A stretch of 64,000 nucleotides of DNA from Dugong dugon (taxonomy: Eukaryota > Chordata > Mammalia > Sirenia > Dugongidae). The notes under the pieces were generated by a model. The model had not been told where the DNA came from. It saw nothing but the letters and a program-made list of their open reading frames with translations, and did not search any database. The position numbers and the translations under genes are program-made. Positions 48,022 through 57,386 of this stretch are shown here, one piece after another. The stretch lies in assembly GCA_030035585.1 (NCBI GenBank), contig CM057473.1:13752501-13816500 (forward strand). The letters are read 5' to 3'. Each line of letters starts with the position of its first letter. Within the stretch, counting starts at the first letter, position 1.

Positions 48022-49814
48022 GTGGCTATTTCAGAAATTACATCTCTGCTCAATTGTCATGTAACAAGAGGTGCTTTATGTGGTGAAACTCACATTTTTT
48101 ACTTTGGTTTTTCCCTTGAACATTAATATTTTATTTTTTCTGTGCATTTATCACTATGTGAAATTCTCTCTCTCCTTTTTTTATCCTTTTTCAATGTTAT
48201 GTCAACAGCAAGTAGATATGCATCAAGCACATAACTTCTTGACACTTTTTTAATGAGTTAATGACAAATGCACAAGTGAAAATTTTAATGAGTTTATTTT
48301 TCTGCTAATACATTTTTTAGTTGATATATTCTCCAAAATAACAGAAAAAAACTTGATTGGTTGAACTTTTGCAATATTTATTCAACTGATACTTTCACCT
48401 ACCATTAATTTAGGATTTAGTTTTCCTCTAATAATTGAAGTGTTAGTGACATTGGAAATAAGAAATATGTCACATTTAATGCAGTATTTATACCTACAAA
48501 GTTAATTAAGGAAAGTATGAAATGATCTATGAAAAAAGTAGGGGCACTTGATCAAAACACTGGCAATCATGACTTCTTCATTAATTACATGTGAGATCTT
48601 GAGAAACTTATGTTTTTCTATGTTTTACTGATCTAGAGAAGTAGGGAATTATTTTTGGATGTTTTTTTAGTTATAAAATTTCACAATTCTATGATCTAAG
48701 TGAGTGTGTCTCAAATTCATTATGCAACAGCTGCTAGAAAATTAACACAAAGCAGAATTTTGCACCAATCATTTAAATTTATTTATCTTATGGCTTTATG
48801 TTTTTCGTTTTTTTTTTTTTTCGTGGTCCTATAGAGAGTACTAGAGTCCAGCTTTCATCAACTCTCAATGAATTCTTCAGTTTATAAACGAAAATAAAGT
48901 CTTGTTAAGCAATTATAAATCACACAGCTTCACGTGGTGATTTTTGTATCAGTCGCCTCTCATGCATGGGTTAATTTGGCTCCTTATTGCTCCACTAACA
49001 TATTATTGCTGGCCCTACATTTTAACCCTTTTTAGGTCTACTTCTCAGCAGATGAACGGATCAACTCTGTGGTTAATGCTCTGTGCTTCTGTTTCATTTC
49101 TAGTTCTCAGAGATCTTTGTTTTGTCTTTTGTTTTTTTCTAATTTATGGTTCTTGTTACTGATTCATTGGTTGCTATTTTATATACCTGACTTTCTTTTT
49201 ATATACCTGACTTTGGAAGAGTGTGGAGTTTGATTCATAAACTCATCTTAATATCCTGAATAGCTATTAATATTACCAAAAATCAGTTACCTTCGAGTCA
49301 AGTGAGGATCACAGAAGAGTCATATTGGGGTTTTATCAGGGACATATTCCAGCCAAGACCAGCAAAACAAACTTCATTTATTCTCAGTGATCAGTATTAG
49401 TGTGTATCAACTACTATCAGACATGGTTATCCTTTAACCCACCACCTTTTCCTTTTCTCTCCACACCCATCATTGCTTTAAAGTGGGGGACTTGGTGCAC
49501 GTGTTTTTGCTTGTTTGTTTTAATGTATTGTCTTCTATAAAACTTAGGTATAAAATATAAAATCTACACTACCACCAATATTTCCTTTGTTTCCAACATA
49601 TAACAATACTTGTCTTTTAGAATTAATCTTCACTTCTAACTAGTCAAACATCTAAAATTTTGAAAAAAATATTTGTTTCAGTATGACTCACTATACATGT
49701 TCATGGATTTATATTTACTCCTTTCATACCATCTAACTTTTCCATGTTTTCCCAAAGTCTTAGGACTCTCCGTCTTCAAGCATCAGAAGTATGGCTGCAT
49801 TCACTGAGTAATTG
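48022..49814. other. No gene recognised
   Basis: AT-rich DNA. A T run lies at 48809-48822, and a short tandem repeat of TTTTATATACCTGACTTT (twice) at 49177-49214. Nothing else is recognised. Confidence 0.4.
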
Positions 49815-50282
49815 AATCTTTTTATAATGAACACAGAAGAGAGAGAGGAAGAGCCAGCAAGAGAGAGACAGGGAGAGCAACTGTGTCGCAGCCCCTCACA
49901 CGGGGCACCATCTGTCGCAGCGGCGACGGTAATCAGGACAGCGAACACAATAACCAACTGCACAGCACTTACAGAGAAGTGCGGCCAGGAGGGTCACTCT
50001 GAGGAGTCCACCCGACCCCCTTCAGTCCCAGGAGTTTATTTTATAGTCAATACAGCAAGCAATAAAGCAATTAACAAAACAATGGGCTTTGGGTGTGGGC
50101 AAGGGAGAAGGAATTCAGGTAAACAAGCCAATCAGTAAAGGGACAATAGGTTTGGGAAAACAAATCGTGAGAAGTCTCAACATGTTGGAGACAAGTCTCA
50201 ACATGCTGTGCAGCATAGAGGCCTGTCAGGGCTGCGGTTGTCAATAGAGCAGCCACGTTTAAATGACATATATCCCCACACA
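49815..50282 (-). mobile_element. Class II (ERVK-like) endogenous retrovirus LTR plus leader, antisense
   Basis: Read on the minus strand, the LTR starts TGTGGGGATATATGTC (near 50280), has TATAAAATAAACTCC (TATA box overlapping a poly(A) signal) and ends GCCGCTGCGACA at 49913. After two bases comes a primer-binding-site-like sequence (49891-49910) and about 75 bp of CT-rich leader that stops near 49815. The short, GC-rich LTR and the TGGTGCCC start of the site fit lysine-primed betaretrovirus-like ERVs. No gag, pol or env is present in the window, and the rest of the provirus is missing. The frames at 49760-50283 are LTR artefacts. Confidence 0.7.
49891..49910 (-). other. Retroviral primer-binding site (tRNA-Lys-like)
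   Basis: The minus strand reads TGGTGCCCCGTGTGAGGGGC two bases beyond the LTR end. TGGTGCCC matches the 3' end complement used by lysine-primed class II ERVs, and the later part is diverged. Confidence 0.6.
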
Positions 50283-50740
50283 ACTGAAAATACAGAATCC
50301 CTGTGTCACACAGATTAAGTCATTTTTTGTCATACAGTAACTAGAATAATACTACTGCCATGGGTATATTTCAAATCTATCATTGCATTGCCCAATGCAC
50401 CAATTCATTTCCCCTACTCCAGTGATCATCCCTAAGAGCAGATTCGTAACTAATAATCTAGTATTTATTTCTTGGGGAACTGAAGCATAAATCTACTTTC
50501 TTTCCATCTATGTGATGGTGTGATCATTCTACTTTCCTCTTGTGTTTCACTGGAATTTACACCGTTTATTATTTTTGCTGCTCTTTCTATGAGTGTATTA
50601 GAGAGAGTCCCTGATAGAGAGGACATTGGAAACAGATATTATTTTAAGGGCTTACCAGGCTCTGAATGGCTGACTTTGTATTAGGCTACTTTTCTTGGTC
50701 CAGTTATATATCTGAGTGAAATCTGAATAATTTACTTAAA
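50283..50740. other. No gene recognised
   Basis: A possible faint LTR-like fragment near 50595 (GTATTAGAGAGAGTCCCTGA) is too weak to call. Confidence 0.3.
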
Positions 50741-50877
50741 CCAAAAAAAAAAAAAAAAAACCTGTTGCCTTCGAGTCGATTCGAACTCATAGTGACCTTA
50801 TAGGATGGAGTAGAACTACCCTTTTGGGTTTCCATGGAGCAGCATGTTTGGACTGCCAACCTTCTGCTTAGCAGCCT
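50741..50877 (-). repeat. AfroSINE, antisense arm of a head-to-head pair
   Basis: An A-rich start, then CTGTTGCCTTCGAGTCGATT and CCAACCTTCTGCTTAGCAGC. Its tRNA-like head abuts the next SINE's head. Confidence 0.88.
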
Positions 50878-50881
50878 GAGT

Positions 50882-51050
50882 GAGCCCTTAGGCACAGTGG
50901 TCGAGAGCTTAGGCTGTTAACCAAAAGGTAGGCAGTTCAAATGCACCAGCTGTTCCTTGGAAACCCAATGGGGCAGTTCTACTCTGTCCTATTGGGTTGC
51001 TATGAGTCAGAATTGACTACACTGCAAAGGTTTTTTTTTTTTTTTTTTGA
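50882..51050 (+). repeat. AfroSINE, sense arm of a head-to-head pair
   Basis: GAGCCCTTAGGCACAGTGG to GGTTGCTATGAGTCAGAATT, with a poly(T) end at 51031-51048. It forms an inverted repeat with the copy at 50741. Confidence 0.92.
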
Positions 51051-51463
51051 TGTTGTTATCATCAATGAATTCCCATAGTACAGTATTTGCAAACTTGTGA
51101 ATATGACACAACTCTGACCAGCTGTATCAGAAGATGAGTGTACATCAATGAACATATTTTTCTTCCCAGTGATATCGTCTAAGACCATGTATATTTTTCT
51201 CATAGGAATTGTTTTTCTTTATTGAAATAAAATAGATGTGTTTAGATAAATCAGTCAAATATTATTTCTCTAGGTTACTCCAATACCATGGATATTTCAG
51301 GTCCAAATGTTTGTGGTTTATGAATGAACTAAATCCTCTATCTCAATAGATCTATCTACCTATCTACCATATGTATCTACTATGTAAGTGTATATGTATA
51401 TTATATACATATATAGTATGGTGTAAACATGGCTTTAATGGTTTGATTTATAAACATAATACT
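51051..51463. other. No gene recognised
   Basis: AT-rich. Short (CTAT)n-like sequence at 51345-51375 and (TA)n at 51390-51418. Confidence 0.35.
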
Positions 51464-51868
51464 TGTCTTAGTTTTATAGGGCTTCTGTAACAAAATACCA
51501 CAAAGTGTGTGGCTCTAAAGAACCAGAATTTATTGTCTCACAGTTTAGCATCTAGGAGTTTGAAATCAGGGTGTTGATCATGTTGATTCTTTCTGATAAC
51601 TCTGAGGAAAAAAAAAAACTGTTTTATGCTTCTCCCTTAGCTTCTGGTGGCTCCTGGCATTCCTTGGCATACAGCTGTATCTGTCTTTTTCATCACATGG
51701 TTATTCTTCCTCTGTCTATGTCTGTGCCTGTTCTCCTCTTTTGTAAGACAGCCTTTGGATAAGATTTGACCACACTCTACTTTCTTAAAAGATGCTATTT
51801 ACAATCAAGTACCATATACATTTACAAACACATTCACAGGTACCATGGGTTAGAATTTCATCATGTAA
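51464..51868 (-). mobile_element. MLT1-type MaLR LTR, antisense
   Basis: TGTCTTAGTTTTATAGGGCT, AACAAAATACCACAAAGTG and GAATTTATTGTCTCACAGTT are the antisense 3' end of MLT1 LTRs, followed by CATCACATGGTTATTCTTCC and AGACAGCCTTTGG. The LTR start is not preserved on the right. Confidence 0.75.
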
Positions 51869-52321
51869 GTTAGTCAATAAATCATATTTTTATTGTGAAG
51901 AAAAAAATAGAGTGGCTGAGAATTTAAACTAACAAAATTAACTCTCCCTCGCATTAAGCAATTCTGAGAGAACACATGATTTCCCATTCCTGAGTTAAAT
52001 TGTGCTGGGACTGAGAAAAATTAAATTAGCTGCTTGCTCCAAGATATCTATATATCTTCTCCTGGAAGATAAGATTATGAATCAGCTAAACAACTAACTT
52101 ATCAAGATTAACAGTTGTATTTTTTTTCAAAGTTTTTTTTTTGTGTGTGAAAATATATATTTCATAAAGTTCATGAACAGGAAAAACTAATCTATAGAGA
52201 TAGCAATTAAAATAGCGGTTGCCTCTTCGTAGGAAAATTGACTAGAAACGAGTAGAAACGGACTTGAAGGAGCTTTCTAGAATGAAGATAATCTATTATA
52301 TTCTGAATCACTTACTATTTA
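51869..52321. other. AT-rich DNA before the Tigger element
   Basis: Nothing recognised. It ends with the TA target dinucleotide at 52320-52321. Confidence 0.35.
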
Positions 52322-52545
52322 CAGGTAGTCCCGAACTTACAACAGTTGGTATACTGATGACTCATCATAAGTTAGTTGCGATATAAGCAGAATACCTCGT
52401 GTTTTAAAAATTGTTTTCATTATTATTGCCTTTTACTATCAGTATCTTTATAAATCTGATGTTTGTTTGTCTTTGGGAGTTGGAAACATTACATACAAAC
52501 CGACAGATGTATTTTAATATATATGTAGATAAAAAATACAAAAAA

Positions 52546-52990
52546 TCACAAAAATTTAATCTGACAAAAGGAGTTGGATGACATTGGCATCTTGTCAGTT
52601 ACGATAACTCCACTTGTGGAAAGTTCTGGATCATCTGGATTTTCCCTGGGAATGGGGATGGTATTTCTAGTCAGAAAATCAGGGAAAGTTGTGTGTATAG
52701 TGCTTTTCTTTTTTTCTTCGCATATTTCACGGTGACATCTCACTGCTTCCCAAATCTGCCTGTCGGCTTTAGCAAAGCGATCAATGTTTGGGTCCATGTT
52801 TTCAAGCAACTGAAGCCCCTGAGTTAATTTAGAAAAAAACTTTAGCTATTCCAGTCACTGTAAAAAATGTTAACAAGTTCTCTTCTTCCTCCTTCTCTTT
52901 ATTTCTTTCTTCTTTAGCATTTCTTTTCTCTTCAAAATCCATTAAGTCCTGATCTGTCTGTTCCCCTTCTTTGTGATCTATGAACTATTC
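52546..52990 (-). pseudogene. Tigger/pogo transposase C-terminus, broken
   Basis: The minus strand reads DQDLMDFEEKRNAKEER upstream, then in the 87-residue frame MLENMDPNIDRFAKADRQIW and AVRCHREICEEKKKSTIHTT. This order (acidic stretch, DPN block, CHR.I..EKKK.T.Q/HTT) is the C-terminal signature of Tigger1/TIGD1-like transposases. A stop in the FIDHKEG region and frame changes show it is dead. Its upstream half lies at 56651-57200. Confidence 0.85.
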
Positions 52991-53008
52991 CACATCAGCA
53001 ATCCAAAA

Positions 53009-53055
53009 TAAATAAATAAATAAACAACAACAACAAAAAAAAAAAACACAAACTC
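53009..53055. repeat. (AAAT)n / (CAA)n / A-rich tract and left target duplication
   Basis: AAATAAATAAATAAAC, ACAACAACAAC and an A run, ending ACACAAACTC. Its end (ACAAACTC, 53048-53055) is repeated at 56628-56635. It probably derives from the antisense tail of an AfroSINE that was the real host of the later insertion. Confidence 0.7.
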
Positions 53056-53306
53056 GGGGGACCTCATACCATCACGAAATCAGTGCCGGGAGCAGAGCGC
53101 ACCCTTTGGACCCAGGTCCCTGCGCCGAGAAGCTCCTAGTCTGGGGGAACACTGATGAGAATGCCGAGAGAGAGAAAGCCTTCCCCTGGAGCTGACACCT
53201 TGAATCTGGACTTTCAGCCTACTTTACTGTAGGGAAATAAACTTCTCTTTGTTAAAATCATCCACTTGTCGTACTTCTGTTAGAGCAGTGCTAGATGACT
53301 AAGGCA
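53056..53306 (+). repeat. MaLR LTR, R-U5 part only
   Basis: It starts GGGGGACCTCATACCATC and ends GATGACTAAGGCA. U3 and the TATA box are absent, so it matches the 5' end of a transcript rather than an integrated LTR. Confidence 0.8.
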
Positions 53307-54338
53307 GAATTTGGTACCGAGAGTGGGGTGTTGCTCTAACAGATACCTAAAACGTGGAAGCGGTTTTAAAACTGTGAATGGTTAAATGTACAGCAGTGAC
53401 AGAAGACCAGCAGCAGCAGAGAACCTACAGGAGTAGAAAAGTGGGAGTGGCAGAGAACCAACAGCAGCAGAACCAGGAGACCTGTGAAAGACGGCGCTGG
53501 AGCCGACCCACGGAGTAAGAGGCTTCCTGGTGGAGTGAGGTGCCTCTGGGCACTTATTGGTGGAGCTAGGTTTGCTGACCAATGGAGCGAGGGAGCTGAG
53601 TGTCTGTGTGCACGAGGATTTCTGGCGCAGTGGGGTGCCTCCGGGCACTTATACCGCTGGAGCTACAGAGCTTTGGAACAATTCCCCCAGCAGGGCAGAT
53701 GCTGGCATGAGGCCCTAGGGCCGAAAGGCCACAGGAAACAGAAGCAGAAGCTGTAGAGACGAGGGACACAAGAAGCCGAGCTACCTCACTCTCAAAATGA
53801 ATGGTCATGACCTCAGGGGTTTCAAAGGGTGGAGAAATGGCCTCTGGTGCTTCTAAAGGTACAGTCACCACTCAGATAGACTGGGAGAATGGTGCGCCTA
53901 AAGCCAAGGGAGCAGAGTTGCTGTCCCAGGGGGCCTGTAAGGCAGAGCTGAAGCCCAAGGCCGATGGGCCTCCACTCAGAATCCAGAGACTGTGGCCAAT
54001 ACCTGGAGTCTGGAGGGCAGAGCCATTGTGTTAATTGTCTTGGAGAACAGAAGATTATTTTCAAAGCCTTGAGGGCTAATGTAATGTGTTCTGCTGACTT
54101 GCTTGATGCCTGTTATCCCTTCTTTCCCTTCAGTTTCTCCCATTTGTAATGGAAATGTCTAACTTGTGCCTGTTCTGCCATTTTACCTTTGGAAGCAGAT
54201 AACTTGTATTCTAGATTTCACAGATGAAGAGGAATTTTGGATTTTGAACTTGGAGTTAAGACTTTTGCTATAATATGATGGGGTGAATACGTTTTCCATG
54301 TTGCAAGGATGTATTTTTCTGGAGGCCAAAGGGTGGAA
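53307..54338 (+). other. MaLR internal region, short GC-rich variant
   Basis: About 1.03 kb, with CAG-rich blocks (CAGCAGCAGCAG near 53410 and 53472) and a duplicated phrase, GGTGCCTCTGGGCACTTAT at 53539 and GGTGCCTCCGGGCACTTAT at 53633. It ends with the MaLR landmarks TTTGTAATGGAAATGTC and GGAAGCAGATAACTTG, shared with 19980-20050. Open frames to 101 residues on both strands reflect base composition. Confidence 0.75.
53312..53329 (+). other. MaLR primer-binding site (tRNA-Leu-like)
   Basis: TGGTACCGAGAGTGGGGT starts five bases after the LTR end. ERVL-type elements use a leucine tRNA and begin this site with TGGTACC. The copy at 18.6 kb has TGATACC at this place. Confidence 0.65.
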
Positions 54339-54663
54339 TGTCATGGTATGAATTATGTCCCCCGAAAAATGTGTGTACCAATTTGGCTGGGCCATGATTC
54401 CTGGTACTGTGTGATTTTCCTGTATGTTGTAAACCTACCTCTATGATGTTAATGAGGGAGGATGGGTGGCAGTTGTGTTAGTAAGGCAGGACCTGATCTA
54501 CAAGACTGGATTGTGTCCTGAGGCAATCTCTTGAGATATAAAAGACAGAAGTGAGCAGTGAGACTGGGGGACCTCATACCATCAAGAAAGCAGTGCCGGG
54601 AGCAGAGTGAGTCCTTTGGACTGGGGTCCCTGTGCAGAGAAGCTCCTAGTCTGAAGGAACACA
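54339..54663 (+). repeat. MaLR 3' LTR, U3 and partial R, long subfamily
   Basis: TGTCATGGTATGAATTATGTC to CTCCTAGTCTGAAGGAAC. It stops inside R and passes directly into L1 sequence. It carries the TATA box at 54537-54544. Confidence 0.82.
54537..54544 (+). promoter_or_regulatory. LTR TATA box with inferred start site at 54566
   Basis: TATAAAAG lies 29 bp before the G run at 54566-54570. The truncated LTR copy at 53056 begins with this same G run, which supports it as the transcription start. Confidence 0.65.
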
Positions 54664-56624
54664 CAAACCCCAAAAGATAAGTTAGATAACTGGGATCTTC
54701 TAAAAATCAAACATCTATGCTCTTCAAAAGACTTCACCAAAAGAGTTAAAAGAGAACCTACAGACTGGAAAAAGTTTTTGGACAGTACAAATCAGACAAA
54801 GGTCTAATCTCCATAATCTACAAGAAAATCCAACACCTCTACAACAAAAAGACAAATAATCCTATTAAAAAATAGGCAAAGGAAAGGAACAGACACTTCA
54901 CCAAAGAAGACATTCAAATGGCCAACAGACACATGAGGAAATGCTCGCGATCACTAGCCATTAGAGAAATGCAAATTACAACCACAATGAAATACCATGT
55001 CACCCCAGCATTACTGGCACAAATCAAAAACACTGGAAATAACAAATGTTGGAGGGGCTGTGGGGAGATCGGAACTCTTATGCACTGCTGGCTCAAATGC
55101 AAAATGATACAACCATTCTGGAAAATGATATGGTGCTTCCCCAGAAAGCTAAAAATAGACATACCATTCGATCCAGCAATCCCACTCCTAGGAACATATC
55201 CTAGAGAAATAAAAGTCGTCACTCGAATAGACATATGCACACCTATGTTCATGGAAGCATTGTTCACAATAGCAAAATGATGGAAACAACGTAGGTGCCC
55301 ATCAACAGATGAATGGATACACAAACTATGGTACATACACACAATGGAGTACTATGCAACGAGAAAGAACAACAATGAACCTGTGAAGCATCTCATAACA
55401 TGGATGAAACTGGAGGACATTATGCTGAGTGAAATAAGTCAATCACAAAAGGACAAATATTGTATGAGACCTCTATTGTAAAAACCCATGAAAAAGTTCA
55501 CACACCAAATGTAACAATCTTTGTTGGTTACCAGGGATGGGATGCGTGGGGGGGAAATACTAAACAGGCAATAGATAAGTGGTATCTTGGATGAAGGGTG
55601 AGACAGTACGCAATACAGGGGAAATCAGCACAACTCGTACAAGGAAAGGTCATGGAAGCTCCATAGACACAGCCAAACTCCCTGAGGGACTGAATTACTG
55701 GGTGGAGGCCTATGGGTACCACGGTCTCGGGGAACATCTATCTCAATTGGCGTAACACAGTTTATAAAGACAATGTTCTACATTCTACCTTGGTGAGTAG
55801 CATCCGGGGTCTTGAAAGCCTGTGAGCGGCCATCTAAGATACTCCACTGGTCTCATCCCTTCAGGAGCAAGGGAGAATGAAGAGAACAGAATACAAGGAA
55901 AAGATTAGTCTGAAGGACTAATGGACCACAGCTACCAAGGCTTCCACCACTGACTGCTCTGACCAGGATCACAACAGAGGTTTTGGGACAGAGCTGGAGA
56001 AGGATGTAAAACAAAATTCTAACTCACACACACACAAAAAAGACCAGATTTACTGGCCTAAAGGAGACTGGAGAGACCTCGAGAGTATGGCCCCCAGATA
56101 CCCTTTTAGCTCAGTGGTGAAGTCATTTCTGAGGTTCACCGTTCAGCCAGGGAGTGGACAGCCCCATAAAACCAAATGGGACTAATGAGGCACAGCAGTC
56201 CAGGGACAAGGGCCAGAAGGCAGAAGGGGACAGGAAAGCTGGTGATAGGGAACCCAAAGTTGAGTAAGGATAGCGTTGATGTGTTGTGAGGTTGTTAACC
56301 ATTGTCATAGGGCAACATGTGTACTGTTAAATGAGAAACTGTTTTGTTCTGTAAGCCTTCATCTAAAATGAGAATAGCAGCACAATTAGAAGAGTGTAGT
56401 TGATGTCACTGAACTGTGCATGTAGAAATTTTTGAAATGGTGTATCTTTGGCTATGTATATTTTCACCAAGAAAAAAAAAGGTTGAGAAGGGGGAGGGTT
56501 GGCATGTTGTGGGGTTGTTAACCAATGACATAAAGCAATATGTGTACTACCGTTTCATGAGAAACTATTTGTTCTGTAAGCCTTCACCTGAAGTACAGTA
56601 AAAATAATAATAATAATAATAAAG
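54659..56624 (+). mobile_element. Afrotherian L1, ORF2 3' end and 3' UTR, double terminus
   Basis: It contains the last quarter of ORF2 (to the stop at 55479) and about 1.14 kb of 3' UTR with two copies of the terminal unit (about 56262-56372 and 56483-56596), then a GTAAAAATAATAATAATAAT tail. Two in-frame stops and one frameshift suggest moderate age. Confidence 0.9.
54668..55481 (+). pseudogene. L1 ORF2 C-terminal region, broken
   Basis: The upstream frame reads DKLDNWDLLKIKHLCSSK. A frameshift near 54785 leads into the main frame, which runs to TAA at 55479-55481. TAG at 54873 replaces the usual tryptophan of the KKWAK motif and TGA at 55278 is a second stop. The cysteine-rich C-terminal motif is well kept ([15 protein letters not shown]). 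ORF2p normally supplies the endonuclease and reverse transcriptase of L1, but this is only its C-terminus and cannot function. Confidence 0.9.
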
Positions 56625-56650
56625 AAAACAAACTCATTGCTGTTGAGTCG
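56625..56650 (-). repeat. AfroSINE 3'-end remnant, antisense
   Basis: ACTCATTGCTGTTGAGTCGA is the antisense SINE 3' end, cut to about 26 bp. It follows directly on the right target duplication. AGCAAT occurs beside it (56651) and at the left Tigger edge (52997), as if a truncated SINE first inserted here. Confidence 0.6.
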
Positions 56651-57200
56651 AGCAATATCAAATTCTAAGCTGGCGTTCTTGCTACGTGGATGATTTTTCC
56701 ACTGATCTCTTTCATCATATCTATCACCATTAACTGCTTGAAGCCTGTTCACATAACTCAACAATTTTGTCTACATCCCCTGCGTGCATTCTCCTGTAAC
56801 TTCCTCCTAGGAAGACGCAATGTTCTGGATACACTGAAGCATATTATAATTCTTCCAGAAATCGTATAATGTTATGGTACCTCTATCCATTGCAGCTATT
56901 GTCTGAGAAAACATGGTCTTAGGTAGTGTGCCTTGAAGTTAATGATTGCACCTTGATCCATAAGCTGAATCACAGTTGCTGTATTGGAGGGTAGATACAC
57001 CACTTTCTTATCTTGGTTTAGATCATCTGTATGAGGAAAACATCAAGGGGCATCATAAAGTAATGAGTGTTGGGCATGTGCACGGTCCAATTGTAGTATG
57101 TTATTAGGGTTGAACATTGCCCAACTTTCTGTCCGTTATGGCTCCTGACCCCAATACCAACTTCATTGTAGACCAGGTCATAGTCTGCTATATGGCAGTG
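56651..57200 (-). pseudogene. Tigger/pogo transposase DDE-domain remnant
   Basis: On the minus strand LLYDAP (family LLIDNAP, with a catalytic aspartate) is followed by LPSNTATVIQLMDQGAI (family LPPNTTSLLQPMDQGVI) and YDFWKNYNMLQCIQNIA. These are diagnostic of pogo-superfamily DDE transposases. Frames are interrupted. It joins 52990 once the insertion is removed. Confidence 0.88.
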
Positions 57201-57386
57201 TTTTGAACAGTAAATCATAACTCTGAACATCTTTGAGTGAACATCTAAGAGTGATAACCAGAAAATTATGTGCTGCAACATTTTATGTAATATATATTAC
57301 TAACAAAAAGATGTAAAAAAAAAAAAAAATCTGACAAGCGCAGTTCGTCAAAACTCGAATAAGTCTTAAGTTGGAAACTGCTTGTA

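Larger units (their letters stand above)
53056..56624 (+). mobile_element. Chimeric MaLR-L1 retrocopy
   Basis: Order of parts: LTR R-U5 (53056-53306), primer-binding site and internal region (53307-54338), U3 and part of R of the 3' LTR (54339-about 54663), then L1 ORF2 3' end and 3' UTR (about 54659-56624). One pair of short duplications, ACAAACTC, flanks the whole. The LTR begins without U3, 29 bp downstream of where the TATA box lies in the 3' LTR copy. The join at 54658-54664 shares AACAC between the two parents. The simplest reading is one insertion event by L1 machinery that switched from L1 RNA to MaLR RNA. Alternatives are an L1 insertion into a MaLR copy followed by deletion. Confidence 0.6.
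52322..57384 (-). mobile_element. Tigger (pogo-type) DNA transposon relic split by nested insertions
   Basis: The left terminus is CAGGTAGTCCCGAACTTACA. The right terminus, reverse-complemented, is CAAGCAGTTTCCAACTTAAG. TA dinucleotides lie on both sides (52320-52321 and 57385-57386), as expected for Tc1/mariner-type integration. Without the 3.6-kb insertion about 1.4 kb of Tigger remains, holding the C-terminal half of a pogo-type transposase on the minus strand. The N-terminal DNA-binding part is absent, so the copy was internally deleted or 5' sequence has decayed. Insertions inside: an AfroSINE remnant, then the MaLR/L1 chimera. Confidence 0.85.

Noticed and set aside
53382..54064. Several 77 to 101 residue frames on both strands, possible CpG-rich exon
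   Set aside because: They lie in the GC-rich MaLR internal region, with no splice sites or conserved domain.
54914..55342. 142-residue minus-strand frame
   Set aside because: It is opposite to the L1 ORF2 C-terminal region, whose plus-strand motifs are clear.
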